Positions 9,204 through 18,050 of a stretch of 46,134 nt of DNA are shown in pieces. Under the pieces are notes generated by a model that was not told the origin of the DNA, searched no databases, and worked only from the letters and a program-made list of their open reading frames with translations. The number at the start of each line of letters is the position of its first letter. The first letter of the stretch is position 1. The translations under genes were made by a program, and so were the position numbers. Location of the stretch: the NCBI GenBank assembly GCA_015062805.1, contig SUTQ01000019.1:1-46134 (forward strand). The letters are read 5' to 3'. This DNA comes from Methanosphaera stadtmanae (GTDB lineage Archaea; Methanobacteriota; Methanobacteria; Methanobacteriales; Methanobacteriaceae).

Positions 9204-10340
9204 TTACTCTGTACTATTTTTAATTGAGAAATTTATTTTACCAGTTCCTTGACTTGTAATTTCCATTTGGTCACAATGAGGACTTAAACTGGACAATAAA
9301 CTTTCCCCATCAGAACTACTCATAAACTTAGGTAAATATCCTGAAATATATACTGGATAAACATTTGCTGTAACATTATCGTTAACCACATCAAATTCAA
9401 CAAAATATGCTGTATGTGTATTGGGATTACTTTGATCAAACATGAAATTTCCCAAATTATAGAAAATTGGTTTTCCATTATAAACTTCAATTCCCTGTGT
9501 TACATGAGCATGAGATCCTACAACTGCTGTAGCACCAGCATCTATTGCTAAATGCGATATCTCTTTTTGATTATCATTTGGGCTTCTCGAATATTCATTT
9601 CCATAATGCATATATACAATAATAATATCTGAACCATTCTCTTTTGCCTGTTTAATCTGTTCGACACTTTCAACATCATCCCATGCAGAATATCCGGGAC
9701 TATCATCAGTAGCTATAGGCATCACGGATTGACTATATTCCTGGAAGTTTTCACTATCCATATAATTGAATATTGTTATTTTATGTCCATCTTTTTCAAT
9801 TATAGCTGGTTTTGTTGCTTCTTGTTTATTTTCTCCTGCACCAATATGTGCAATACCATACGAATCCAAGTTTTCTATAGAATCTCTCATTCCAGTAACT
9901 CCATAATCAAATACATGATTATTTGCATTAGCTGAAATAATCATCCCACTAGTTCCATTTAGTAAGGGTATGTATTGTGGATTTGCTTTTAATGGTACAT
10001 CAGGCTTAACCGCATCCCCACTAGTTGTAAAAGGATTTTCTGTGTTGACCAACAAGATATCCGTATCACCAGTTACATTTTGAACATGACGATATGGTGA
10101 TGAATCCAGTGACAACACTCCGGGCATTTTTCGTCCGAACATTACATCACCAGTTACTGTAATCGACACATTTCCTTTATCAATTGTATTTCCTTCTTTC
10201 AGTATATTTCCAATATCAATATTATCCCCACTTACTAGCTTTTCTGACATATGCAGATAAGGACTATCTAGTGCAAATAATAATACTCCTAACAATAATA
10301 AAAGAAATATTATTAAAATAATTTTATTTCTAATTTTCAA
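9204..10340 (-). CDS. CapA-family (poly-gamma-glutamate synthesis-like) metallophosphatase, membrane-anchored
   Basis: A 378-residue protein with one N-terminal membrane anchor (about residues 7-25) and an outer CapA/PGA_cap domain. Family motifs are clear: VTGDVMFGRK near residue 63, LVNTENPFTT, ISANANNHVFDYG near 135, VYMHYGNEY, VVGSHAHVTQGIE near 275 and PIFYNLGNFMFD. CapA proteins take part in poly-gamma-glutamate or capsule handling and have a calcineurin-like phosphoesterase fold. The start codon is TTG (10338-10340) with only a weak GTGGT site. It ends 35 bp from the convergent M14-like gene, so two surface proteins sit side by side. No capBC synthase genes are visible nearby, so polymer synthesis is not implied. 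Confidence 0.85.
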   Translation of the reverse strand: MKIRNKIILIIFLLLLLGVLLFALDSPYLHMSEKLVSGDNIDIGNILKEGNTIDKGNVSITVTGDVMFGRKMPGVLSLDSSPYRHVQNVTGDTDILLVNTENPFTTSGDAVKPDVPLKANPQYIPLLNGTSGMIISANANNHVFDYGVTGMRDSIENLDSYGIAHIGAGENKQEATKPAIIEKDGHKITIFNYMDSENFQEYSQSVMPIATDDSPGYSAWDDVESVEQIKQAKENGSDIIIVYMHYGNEYSRSPNDNQKEISHLAIDAGATAVVGSHAHVTQGIEVYNGKPIFYNLGNFMFDQSNPNTHTAYFVEFDVVNDNVTANVYPVYISGYLPKFMSSSDGESLLSSLSPHCDQMEITSQGTGKINFSIKNSTE

Positions 10341-10416
10341 ATTACCACAACATATTAATTCTATAATTTCATATGTAGTTTCTTCAAAAAAAATATTACG
10401 AAAAAAAATAGTTAAA

Positions 10417-10440
10417 AAAAGACTACCATATTAGTCTTTT
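10417..10440 (-). terminator. Hairpin-T terminator overlapping the symporter stop codon
   Basis: TAGTCTTTT (10432-10440) pairs perfectly with AAAAGACTA (10417-10425) around a 6-base loop. Read on the minus strand the stem ends in a T-run, so it resembles an intrinsic terminator. It overlaps the last codons of the symporter gene. Confidence 0.5.
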
Positions 10441-11903
10441 GAAGGTAAAATAGTCAATATTAAAGGTACTACTACAAATAATAAAGCAATTAACAATTGA
10501 ATTATAATGTTCGTTGAAGATTGTGTTTCAAATAAATCTATAATACCCACAATCCACATTATAGATAAAAATATTGGTAAAATATATTTTATTATTATAA
10601 TCCATAATTTTCCAACCTTAATTGTAGAATATCTGTTTAAGACAGGTAATAATTTATCAACACCATAATTCCAACCAAATATTAATGCTTGTAATATAAC
10701 TGCCAATAATATTCCAAATTGATTAATAAATTCATCAGCTATTGTTAGAACATAATTTCCAGAACCTGTAGTATAAATTAAGGACAACAACAAACCGAAT
10801 AAACATAAAATTGTTACGGATCTAATTCTAGGCATTCTAAATTTTTTGGATACGGCTAATGTCATTGGCTCTAAAAATGCTAATGCAGAAGTTATACCTG
10901 CAAAAAATACGCACAAGAAAAATATAGGTCCTATAATATATGCTGCATCACCCATAACATTAAATATTTCAGGGAATACTACAAATAATAACCCCGTTCC
11001 ACTTGTTGCTATTTCATTAATTGCTAAACCACTAGTTAAGGACATGAATCCCAATATACTAAATACTCCAAATGCAGTGAATATTTCAAAGCTAGAATTT
11101 GAAAATACTACTACTAATACGTTATCTATTAATCTTGATTCTTTAGGCAAATAACTAGCATAAGTAACTGCTATAGCTTGTCCCATTGATAATGAAAAAA
11201 TTATCTGTCCAAATGCTGCCAGCCAAACATTAATATCCAACAGCAAATTCCAATTTGGATTTAATAATGCTGTAACACCATTCCACATACCTGGCAAGGT
11301 TAATGCATATATTACTATAATAGCCATCATTACAAATAATAATGGTATTAAGACTGTTACAACTTTGGAAATTCCTTTATCAAGAGCCTTATGAGAAATA
11401 AACCAAATCAATATCCAAATAAAAATTGTAGCCAATAACGTTGGTAGAACAAAGCTTCCCAAACTATTTAAATTATCTGAACCTACAACAATATTTGACA
11501 TGAAATACGCATTAGGATTACTTCCCCATCCTTTAAAAAAACTTAAAATGAAATAAATTAGATCCCAACCCATTATCACAACATAATAAGTTAATACTAA
11601 AAAGACAAGAAAAGCTGTTATCCAACCAATCACTTCCAATTGAGGTCTAATTTCTTTGAGTATATTTGATAATGAATTCTTAAATGTCGCTCCTAAACCA
11701 TATTCTAAGATTAAAAATGGAATTCCCATAATTAATATTGCAATTACATATGGAATAAAGAATGCTCCTCCACCATTAGAATACAATACATAACTAAATC
11801 GCCAGATGTTTCCTAAACCAACTGCAGCACCTATCATTGCCATTAAAAATGAAAAAGTACTATTCCATTTATATTCGTTATTCTCTTCAATTGTTTTAGA
11901 CAT
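10431..11903 (-). CDS. Sodium:neurotransmitter symporter family (SNF/NSS) transporter
   Basis: A 490-residue, LeuT-fold sodium-coupled transporter with about 11-12 membrane segments. The first-helix signature is complete: FLMAMIGAAVGLGNIWRFSY followed by GGGAFFIPY and GIPFLILEYGLG, the sodium- and substrate-binding region of the family. A GGGGGAGATGG element directly precedes the ATG. Prokaryotic members import amino acids or small amines; the exact substrate is not predictable here. It stands alone, with a long AT-rich leader between it and the divergent gltX gene. Confidence 0.92.
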   Translation of the reverse strand: MSKTIEENNEYKWNSTFSFLMAMIGAAVGLGNIWRFSYVLYSNGGGAFFIPYVIAILIMGIPFLILEYGLGATFKNSLSNILKEIRPQLEVIGWITAFLVFLVLTYYVVIMGWDLIYFILSFFKGWGSNPNAYFMSNIVVGSDNLNSLGSFVLPTLLATIFIWILIWFISHKALDKGISKVVTVLIPLLFVMMAIIVIYALTLPGMWNGVTALLNPNWNLLLDINVWLAAFGQIIFSLSMGQAIAVTYASYLPKESRLIDNVLVVVFSNSSFEIFTAFGVFSILGFMSLTSGLAINEIATSGTGLLFVVFPEIFNVMGDAAYIIGPIFFLCVFFAGITSALAFLEPMTLAVSKKFRMPRIRSVTILCLFGLLLSLIYTTGSGNYVLTIADEFINQFGILLAVILQALIFGWNYGVDKLLPVLNRYSTIKVGKLWIIIIKYILPIFLSIMWIVGIIDLFETQSSTNIIIQLLIALLFVVVPLILTILPSKD

Positions 11904-12164
11904 CCATCTCCCCCATAATTTAATATTATTATTTATGTCTTTCTTTAGTTTTATTATTTGATAAAACTAAAAAGGATATATTATATTTTTCAATTGATTT
12001 TTTTAGTGAAAAAGAAAAAATATGAAAATGTTAAAATATTTTATCGTTCAATTCTAAATTTTTTTATAACTTCTTAAACATATACTATATTATGATGAAA
12101 AAATTTTATTAGTTAATTCTTATACTTTTAATTTATTCATTTAATTAATTAAACGGAGGATACA

Positions 12165-13856
12165 ATGGAAATTGAAGAAACAATTTATAAATATGCCCTA
12201 AGTAATGCTGTTGAACATGGGAATAAATGTCAAACAGGGTCAGTTATAGGAATGGTCATGAGTAAACATCCTGAAATGAGAAAGGATCCTAAGACAGTTA
12301 GTCAACTTGCAGGACAATTTGTTGCAAAAGTTAATGCAATGAGTCCGGAAGAACAACAGACTGAACTTGATAAACTTGGAGGTATTGAAGAACATAAAAG
12401 AGCACCTGAAAAACCAAAAGGATTACCAGAACTTAATAATATAAAAGATGGTAAAGTTAAACTCAGATTTGCACCAAATCCTTCAGGTCCATTACATATA
12501 GGTCATGCAAGAGCAGCAATTCTTAACTTATTATACCAGAAAAAGTATAATGGAAAACTTGTTTTAAGAATAGAAGATACTGATCCTAAAAGAGTGGAAC
12601 CAGATGCATATCAAGCAATACCTGAAGACCTTGCATGGTTGGGTATTGAAGCTGATGAAGCATATATCCAAAGTGATAGATTAGATATTTACTATGAATA
12701 TGCTCAAAAAGCAATAGAATGTGGTGCAGCATATATGTGTACCTGTGATGGTGGAGACTTTAAAAAACTTAAAGATAACTGTGAACCATGTCCATGTAGA
12801 GAGAATAGTGTTGAAAAAAATATGGAACTTTGGAACAAATTCCCTGACATGGAAGAAGGAGAAGCAGTTTTACGTGTAAAAACTGACATCAAACATAAAA
12901 ATCCTGCAATCCGTGATTGGGTTGCTATGAGAATTGTTACTCAAGAACATCCTAGAATCGGAAACAAATACAAAATTTATCCAATGATGAATTTCTCAGT
13001 TACTGTTGATGACCATTTAATGGGTATAACCCACGTCTTACGTGGAAAAGACCATTTGGCAAATAGTGAAAAACAGTCATATCTTTACAAACACTTTGAC
13101 TGGGAAATACCTGAATTTATCCATTATGGTAGATTAAAAATGGATGATGTGGAGTTAAGTACTTCAAAAGCACGTGCAGGAATAGAAGATGGAACTTATA
13201 CTGGTTGGGATGATCCAAGACTTGGAACAATCAAAGCAATTGCCAGACGTGGTATCAAAAAAGAAGTATTATATGAACTCATTGAGGAAATTGGAACAAA
13301 ACAAGCTGATGCTACTATTAGTTGGAAAAAGATTTATGGATTAAATCGTAACATAATGGAAGAAGAAACCAATAGGTATTTCTTCATACCGGAAGCTATT
13401 AAAGTGGATGTAGAAAACTTACCCGAAGATAAAAAAGAATTAACTCTTGAACGTGAATTACATTACAATGAACCTGAAAAAGGTTATAGAACTCTTAAAT
13501 TTACTGGATCCGCATATATTCCTAAAGATGACTTTGATAAAGCAATAAATAATGAAAAACCTTTAAGATTAATGGATTTGGTAAATGTAAATGTTACAAA
13601 AGATTCTTGTACTTATGATAGTGAATCACTTGAAGATGCACAAAGTAAACATGCAAGTATAATCCAATGGTCACCGGTTGAAAATTCTGTTAAAGCAACA
13701 GTTGTAATGCCAGATAATAGCAAAGTAGATGGATTTATTGAACCAGACAGTAAAGATGTTCAAGTAGATGATATGGTACAACTAGAAAGATTTGGTTTTG
13801 CAAGAGTTGATAACATAACTAAAGATGGAATAACTTTCTATTATACACATAATTAA
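12165..13856 (+). CDS. gltX: Glutamyl-tRNA synthetase, archaeal type
   Basis: A 563-residue class I aminoacyl-tRNA synthetase that charges tRNA(Glu), and in archaea generally also tRNA(Gln) before amidation by GatDE. The ~100-residue N-terminal extension is archaeal/eukaryotic in type; the HIGH motif is in FAPNPSGPLHIGHARAAI (about 102-119) and the KMSKS equivalent is VELSTSKARAG near 330. A Cys cluster (CTCDGGDF to CEPCPC) near 192-210 could hold zinc. The C-terminal beta-barrel anticodon-binding domain is of the GlnRS type. GGAGGA lies just upstream of the ATG. dapL follows after 24 bp; a gltX-dapL order is, as I recall, also found in Methanothermobacter. Confidence 0.95.
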   Translation: MEIEETIYKYALSNAVEHGNKCQTGSVIGMVMSKHPEMRKDPKTVSQLAGQFVAKVNAMSPEEQQTELDKLGGIEEHKRAPEKPKGLPELNNIKDGKVKLRFAPNPSGPLHIGHARAAILNLLYQKKYNGKLVLRIEDTDPKRVEPDAYQAIPEDLAWLGIEADEAYIQSDRLDIYYEYAQKAIECGAAYMCTCDGGDFKKLKDNCEPCPCRENSVEKNMELWNKFPDMEEGEAVLRVKTDIKHKNPAIRDWVAMRIVTQEHPRIGNKYKIYPMMNFSVTVDDHLMGITHVLRGKDHLANSEKQSYLYKHFDWEIPEFIHYGRLKMDDVELSTSKARAGIEDGTYTGWDDPRLGTIKAIARRGIKKEVLYELIEEIGTKQADATISWKKIYGLNRNIMEEETNRYFFIPEAIKVDVENLPEDKKELTLERELHYNEPEKGYRTLKFTGSAYIPKDDFDKAINNEKPLRLMDLVNVNVTKDSCTYDSESLEDAQSKHASIIQWSPVENSVKATVVMPDNSKVDGFIEPDSKDVQVDDMVQLERFGFARVDNITKDGITFYYTHN

Positions 13857-13880
13857 AAACAAAAAAATGAAGGGGATAAA

Positions 13881-15116
13881 ATGGCAGTAAATGTAAATGA
13901 AAATTATGGAAATATACAAAATAATTACTTATTTGTTGAAATTGCAAGACGTGTAGAAAAGTATCAAGAAGAAAATCCTGGTGCAGATTTAATTAAGATG
14001 GGAATTGGAGATGTAACAAGACCATTGACAAAAACAGTGATTAAAGCATTTCATGATGCTGTAGATGAAATGGGAGAAGCAGAAACGTTCCGTGGATATG
14101 GTCCAGAACAAGGTTACGATTTTTTAATTGAAGATGTAATTAAAAATGATTTTGAACCATTAGGAATAGAACTTAAAAATTCTGAAGTATTTATTAGTGA
14201 TGGAGCAAAATGTGACACTGGGAATTTCCAAGAATTATTCTCTCAGGATAATATTATTGCAGTAACAGATCCAGTATATCCTGTATATGTAGACAGTAAT
14301 GTAATGGCTGGACGTAGTGGAAAAGTATGTGATGATGGATTTTATGAAAAAATAATATACCTCCCTTGTACTTCTGAAAACAATTTCGTACCAGCACTTC
14401 CTGAAGAAGATGTAGATATAATTTACTTATGTTTCCCTAATAATCCTACAGGAACAACCTTAACTAAAGATCAATTAAAAGTTTGGGTAGATTATGCAAA
14501 AGAAAATGATGCTTTAATATTATTTGATGCAGCATATGAAGCATTTATTTCAACAGAAAATGTTCCACATTCAATATACGAAATCGAAGGAGCAAAAGAA
14601 GTTGCAGTTGAATTTAGAAGTTATTCAAAAATAGCTGGATTTACTGGAACAAGATGTGGTTACTGTGTCGTGCCAGAAGAAGTGTATGTGAAAAATGAAG
14701 CTGGAGAATGTATACAATTAAATCCATTATGGAATAGAAGACAATCAACCAAATTTAATGGAGTATCTTACCCAGTTCAAAGAGCTGCCCAAGCAATTTA
14801 CACACCAGAAGGTAAAAAAGAAATTCAAGAGAATCTTGATTACTATATGGCTAATGCTAAAGTAATTAGAGAAAGTTTAGAGAACATAGGTTTAGAAGTT
14901 TATGGTGGAATAGACTCTCCATACATTTGGTTCAAAACACCAAATAATATTGACTCTTGGACTTTCTTCGACATATTATTAGACCAAGCACATGTTGTAA
15001 GTACACCTGGTGCCGGATTTGGTCCTAGTGGTGAAGGATACATAAGATTAACAGCTTTTAACACTTATGAAAAAACTGTTGAAGCTATGGAAAGAATTTC
15101 TAAATTAGAGTTCTGA
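13881..15116 (+). CDS. dapL: LL-diaminopimelate aminotransferase
   Basis: A 411-residue fold-type I PLP enzyme that converts tetrahydrodipicolinate plus glutamate directly to LL-2,6-diaminopimelate in lysine biosynthesis. DapL hallmarks: [20 protein letters not shown] at the start, [39 protein letters not shown] and the PLP lysine Lys250 in [15 protein letters not shown]. Length matches the family (about 408-415). A GGGGAT site precedes the ATG. Co-transcription with gltX is likely given the 24-bp gap. Confidence 0.95.
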   Translation: MAVNVNENYGNIQNNYLFVEIARRVEKYQEENPGADLIKMGIGDVTRPLTKTVIKAFHDAVDEMGEAETFRGYGPEQGYDFLIEDVIKNDFEPLGIELKNSEVFISDGAKCDTGNFQELFSQDNIIAVTDPVYPVYVDSNVMAGRSGKVCDDGFYEKIIYLPCTSENNFVPALPEEDVDIIYLCFPNNPTGTTLTKDQLKVWVDYAKENDALILFDAAYEAFISTENVPHSIYEIEGAKEVAVEFRSYSKIAGFTGTRCGYCVVPEEVYVKNEAGECIQLNPLWNRRQSTKFNGVSYPVQRAAQAIYTPEGKKEIQENLDYYMANAKVIRESLENIGLEVYGGIDSPYIWFKTPNNIDSWTFFDILLDQAHVVSTPGAGFGPSGEGYIRLTAFNTYEKTVEAMERISKLEF

Positions 15117-15217
15117 ATTTAATTTACCTATTTATTCAAAAAAAATTGAAAAATGTTTTTATACAAATTTCAATTTACATCTATTTTTCTTATAATTTTT
15201 ACATTTTTATACAAATA

Positions 15218-15225
15218 CTTAAATA
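15218..15225 (+). promoter_or_regulatory. TATA box of the histone gene
   Basis: CTTAAATA, preceded by an A-rich BRE-like ACAAATA, lies about 45 bp before the histone start codon. A start site about 25 bp downstream (near 15245) would leave a short leader holding the strong AGGAGATGA ribosome-binding site at 15251-15259. Confidence 0.4.
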
Positions 15226-15265
15226 CTCCTATAACTAATATAATAAATTAAGGAGATGACAAAAC

Positions 15266-15484
15266 ATGACTGAAATACCAAAAGCACCAGTTACAAGAAT
15301 TGTTAAAAACGCAGGTGCAGAAAGAATTAGTAAAGATGCAGAAGAAAAAATTGTTGAAGCAGTAGAAGCATACACTGCAAAACTCGCTGAAGCAGTTATT
15401 GAAGTTGCAAAACACGCTGGTAGAAAAACAATTCAACCAGATGATGTAGACGTAGTTTTAAAAGTAGAAAAATTATTCAACTAA
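15266..15484 (+). CDS. Archaeal histone (HMf/HMt family)
   Basis: A 72-residue single histone fold that dimerises and wraps DNA. Conserved signatures are IVKNAGAERISKDAEEKI (first helix and loop) and AKHAGRKTIQPDDVDVVLK (third helix with the RKT-x-x-x-DD element). Length is slightly above the usual 66-69 because of a short N-terminal MTEIPKAP. AGGAGATGA precedes the ATG with optimal spacing, pointing to high expression. It is monocistronic, with a hairpin-T-run downstream. The opposite-strand Cys/Phe-rich frame here is a shadow. Confidence 0.96.
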   Translation: MTEIPKAPVTRIVKNAGAERISKDAEEKIVEAVEAYTAKLAEAVIEVAKHAGRKTIQPDDVDVVLKVEKLFN

Positions 15485-15500
15485 ATGATGAATAATAATT

Positions 15501-15540
15501 GTTAAAACACTTTTAACTAATTATACTTCATTTTTTCTTT
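15501..15540 (+). terminator. Histone gene terminator
   Basis: GTTAAAA (15501-15507) and TTTTAAC (15511-15517) form a 7-bp stem with a 3-base loop, followed by a T-rich tract ending at 15540. Confidence 0.4.
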
Positions 15541-15816
15541 TCTAACCTCCCATTAATAAAAATCTTTATTTTTATACAATGTATATTAAAATTTATATTT
15601 CTATGAAATATTTTTAATAATTAAATTAATAATTTAATACAAAAAAATAAATAAAGTATTAAATAATGTATTTTTAATTTAAGACATACTAACGTAAAAA
15701 CTAGGAGATTAAAGAAAATATTGAAATATTTTTCTAAAAATATAGTTAAGAATTATTTTTTTAAAAAAAAATGAGATTAAAAAAATAAAAATCTTAAAAA
15801 AAAATAGTTTAGGAAA
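15541..15816. other. AT-rich intergenic stretch without a recognised gene
   Basis: Together with the histone terminator this makes a 332-bp gap between the histone gene and the convergent DUF3467-like gene. It is nearly all A and T with many A/T runs. I see no tRNA-like fold, no open frame with a ribosome-binding site and no clear repeat. Confidence 0.5.
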
Positions 15817-16071
15817 TTATAGATTATTAGATTTTAAGTTATCTTCTAAAACTTGAATAATATTTCTTGCAACTTGTGGTGTCATTACCACCTGTGCAAC
15901 ACATTCTTGTACCATTTCTACATTTCCAAAATCATCACTTGATAATTTTTCTTCTAAAAATGCAACTCGGATCTGATCATGTGATCCGACACAAACAGCA
16001 CCTGAAATTGGTTTACTTGGTTCATTATTAAATTTAATTTTTGGCATTTGTGAATCTAAATTGCTATCCAT
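15817..16071 (-). CDS. DUF3467-like small protein
   Basis: An 84-residue protein. The second half (NVEMVQECVAQVVMTPQVARNIIQVLEDNL) matches the DUF3467 pattern, in which a hydrophobic strand with VVM-S/T-P precedes a helix ending in LxxNL; that family has no established biochemical function. The first five codons overlap the 3' end of the upstream regulator gene by 8 bp, and GGAAGGAT inside that gene serves as the ribosome-binding site, so translation is probably coupled. Pairing with a winged-helix protein suggests an accessory factor for it (inference). Confidence 0.7.
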   Translation of the reverse strand: MDSNLDSQMPKIKFNNEPSKPISGAVCVGSHDQIRVAFLEEKLSSDDFGNVEMVQECVAQVVMTPQVARNIIQVLEDNLKSNNL

Positions 16072-16591
16072 AGTTTATCCTTCCTTTATTAAAACCTTTA
16101 TCTATGTATTGTGTTAAAATAATATCTGTGTTTAAATTATCTGAAGAAATCATTAATGTATTATCTTCCTCATTAAAATTTCCATTATCTGTAATTGATA
16201 AATCACCTTTTTCAATTTTTTCTAATTCATTGTCAATATCAATTTCAATATCAAAGGAATCTAAAAATTTATCCAGTTCTTCATCCGTTAATGCTTCGCC
16301 AATTACATTTTCAGAATTATTTATTTCATCTTCCATAACTAATTCAGCCAATGTAATCTGAGTTTTTATTAATGCTTTTACAACTTTCGAATTGATATTT
16401 ACGTAATAAGTTAATCCATCTTTTTGTAAAATATCCATATCCTCTAAATCCGAAATAAATGAGTCTAAAGTAACGCGGGATATGTTTGCACCTACTGCTA
16501 TTTCTTTTTTTGAATAAGGTCTTCCCGGATTTATTAAAACATAATTCAATACTTTTACTTGTGGATATTTACCAAATATTCTTTCATACAT
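16064..16591 (-). CDS. Winged-helix DNA-binding protein
   Basis: A 175-residue protein. Residues 1-75 read as a winged helix: KVLNYVLINPGRPYSKKEIA, then ANISRVTLDSFISDLEDMDI as recognition region, and a beta wing LQKDGLTYYVNI. The C-terminal half is acidic (many Glu/Asp from residue 90 on) and probably mediates protein contacts. A GAGATGAT site precedes the ATG. It forms a two-gene operon with the DUF3467-like gene, overlapping it by 8 bp. Target genes are unknown. Confidence 0.72.
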   Translation of the reverse strand: MYERIFGKYPQVKVLNYVLINPGRPYSKKEIAVGANISRVTLDSFISDLEDMDILQKDGLTYYVNINSKVVKALIKTQITLAELVMEDEINNSENVIGEALTDEELDKFLDSFDIEIDIDNELEKIEKGDLSITDNGNFNEEDNTLMISSDNLNTDIILTQYIDKGFNKGRINYG

Positions 16592-16664
16592 AAAATCATC
16601 TCAAGTTTATAAATTAAACACAAATTTTTTTAAAGGTTAAAATGTACAATTTTTAAACATATTA

Positions 16665-16672
16665 TTATATAA
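16665..16672 (+). promoter_or_regulatory. TATA box suggesting a leaderless transcript
   Basis: TTATATAA is centred about 28 bp before the ATG at 16697. Archaeal transcription starts about 25 bp after the TATA centre, so the mRNA would begin at or next to the start codon. No Shine-Dalgarno sequence is visible, which agrees. Confidence 0.4.
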
Positions 16673-16696
16673 GATGAATCTAATATATAAAATTAT

Positions 16697-16954
16697 ATGA
16701 AAAGTAATTATGAAGTGGAACGGGACATTTTATCAACCCTATTTAAACATGGATGTATTGGAAAACATCATACTCCTATAATTAATCTTTGTAAAAATCT
16801 TAATCAATATTCTTGCAAAGAAATTAAAAAAGGAATTAAATCCCTACATAAAAAAAAGTATATTAACCTGTATAAAACATATCATGGGATTGATGTCAGA
16901 ATTATTCCTTCCAGTCTACAAGAGATTAAAAAGATAATCGATGTGGATTTTTAA
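16697..16954 (+). CDS. Small winged-helix-like hypothetical protein
   Basis: An 85-residue basic protein. The pattern VERDILSTLFKHGCIGKHHT, CKEIKKGIKSLHKKKYINLYK and a final strand VRIIPSS resembles a compact winged helix, so DNA binding is plausible. No named family was recognised. It has no ribosome-binding site and probably a leaderless message. It overlaps the convergent neighbouring gene by 4 bp at the 3' end and is divergent from the winged-helix/DUF3467 operon, so it could regulate it (inference). Confidence 0.6.
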   Translation: MKSNYEVERDILSTLFKHGCIGKHHTPIINLCKNLNQYSCKEIKKGIKSLHKKKYINLYKTYHGIDVRIIPSSLQEIKKIIDVDF

Positions 16955-17484
16955 AAAAACATATTGTCATGAATTTCAACAATTTTATTTTCAAATTCCG
17001 TATCAGTTATTGAACCTTCAACCAATTGAATTTTTAAATCAAAGACATTTACAAATAACGATAATTGAGGCATAATTAATTTTAACAAATAATTGACAGA
17101 TTCCATGTTTATAATTTCATCATAAATTACTGCATCATTCAAGTTCCATTTCAAGATTATTTCATCTAATTCATATTGTAATTTATCGAATAAATATAAA
17201 ACCATTAATTGAATATCCATAAATTCGTGATAGATATCCTCTTCAAAATTTTCATCCTGACCAAAAAAAGCAGATAATAATGGAAAAACTCTTTTAGAAG
17301 TATATTTAATTATTCCCGTTAATTCTACATATGTTTGTTTATCGAACACGTTTTTCTCAATAATGTTATCAAATTTTTCCACAACTTCATTATAATCTGT
17401 AAAGATCAAACGAAGGTATTTAATATATTGATTAAAATCATCATCCATTTTTAAAAAATTATCATCAATTATTTCTCCAGGCAT
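16951..17484 (-). CDS. Hypothetical acidic helical protein
   Basis: A 177-residue protein that I do not recognise. It is mostly alpha-helical and acidic, without membrane segments, cysteine motifs or a nucleotide-binding loop (for example QYIKYLRLIFTDYNEVVEKF and DIQLMVLYLFDKLQYELDEI). A GGGGAT site stands six bases or fewer from the ATG, supporting translation. It overlaps the end of the small winged-helix gene. No function is proposed. Confidence 0.65.
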   Translation of the reverse strand: MPGEIIDDNFLKMDDDFNQYIKYLRLIFTDYNEVVEKFDNIIEKNVFDKQTYVELTGIIKYTSKRVFPLLSAFFGQDENFEEDIYHEFMDIQLMVLYLFDKLQYELDEIILKWNLNDAVIYDEIINMESVNYLLKLIMPQLSLFVNVFDLKIQLVEGSITDTEFENKIVEIHDNMFF

Positions 17485-17762
17485 AGAATCCCCTTAAAAT
17501 TTTCTATTAAATCCTATATTTATAATCATATAAAAAATTTATGATAGCTATCTAAATAGCTAAAAACAATAGTATAAATATAATGAAAAACTAATAAAAT
17601 AATGTTGTTTATTTTTTTCTAAGAATTAAAATAATTTACGTTAAATGATTACTTTTATGCTTTAATTTCTAAATGATACAAATACACAGAGAATAATTAT
17701 TTAAGTCTAGAAAAAAAATATTAAGAAAAACAAGTATTATCTGAATAAGAAAGGTGAAAAAA

Positions 17763-18029
17763 ATGATTGAAGAATGCATTCCTTTTTTAGGATTAATTAT
17801 TTTTGGAAATATAGAAAACTTAGTTCTTGCTTCACATGGTGTTGTAAAAGGAGCTGATCCTAAAAAACTTGGAATATTAAGTATAATATGTGTAATAATC
17901 TGGTTTTTAATTGGTACACTAGGAACAAATTATGCAATGGCATATGCAAGTGTAATAGAATTAGTTGGAGCAATCGCAATCATAATATTAGGTCTTCAAT
18001 CAATGATTAATGCATTCAGATATCAATAA
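17763..18029 (+). CDS. Half-size membrane protein, LysE/MntP/CadD-like (first of tandem pair)
   Basis: An 88-residue protein with three predicted membrane segments (about 6-24, 36-55 and 64-82). The motifs GNIENLVL, DPKKLG, VIIWFLIGTLGT, VIELVG and ILGLQS are shared with the next gene; by hand alignment about 48 of 77 positions are identical. The segment layout, acidic residue in the first helix and G-x-x-x-x-ILGL third helix resemble one 3-helix repeat of LysE-superfamily exporters (MntP, CadD, UPF0016), which usually have two repeats in one chain. Two half-proteins may therefore form a heterodimeric exporter. Start: ATG at 17763 with AAGGTGA five bases upstream rather than the GTG at 17754. 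Substrate unknown. Confidence 0.75.
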   Translation: MIEECIPFLGLIIFGNIENLVLASHGVVKGADPKKLGILSIICVIIWFLIGTLGTNYAMAYASVIELVGAIAIIILGLQSMINAFRYQ

Positions 18030-18050
18030 TATTAAATACTAGGTGATTAT

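Noticed and set aside
9204-10340. Poly-gamma-glutamate capsule operon
   Set aside because: Only the CapA-like gene is present; no CapB/CapC-like synthase is visible in the window.
15248-15436. Cys/Phe-rich minus-strand frame over the histone gene
   Set aside because: It is the complement of the conserved histone coding sequence and has the biased composition of a shadow frame.
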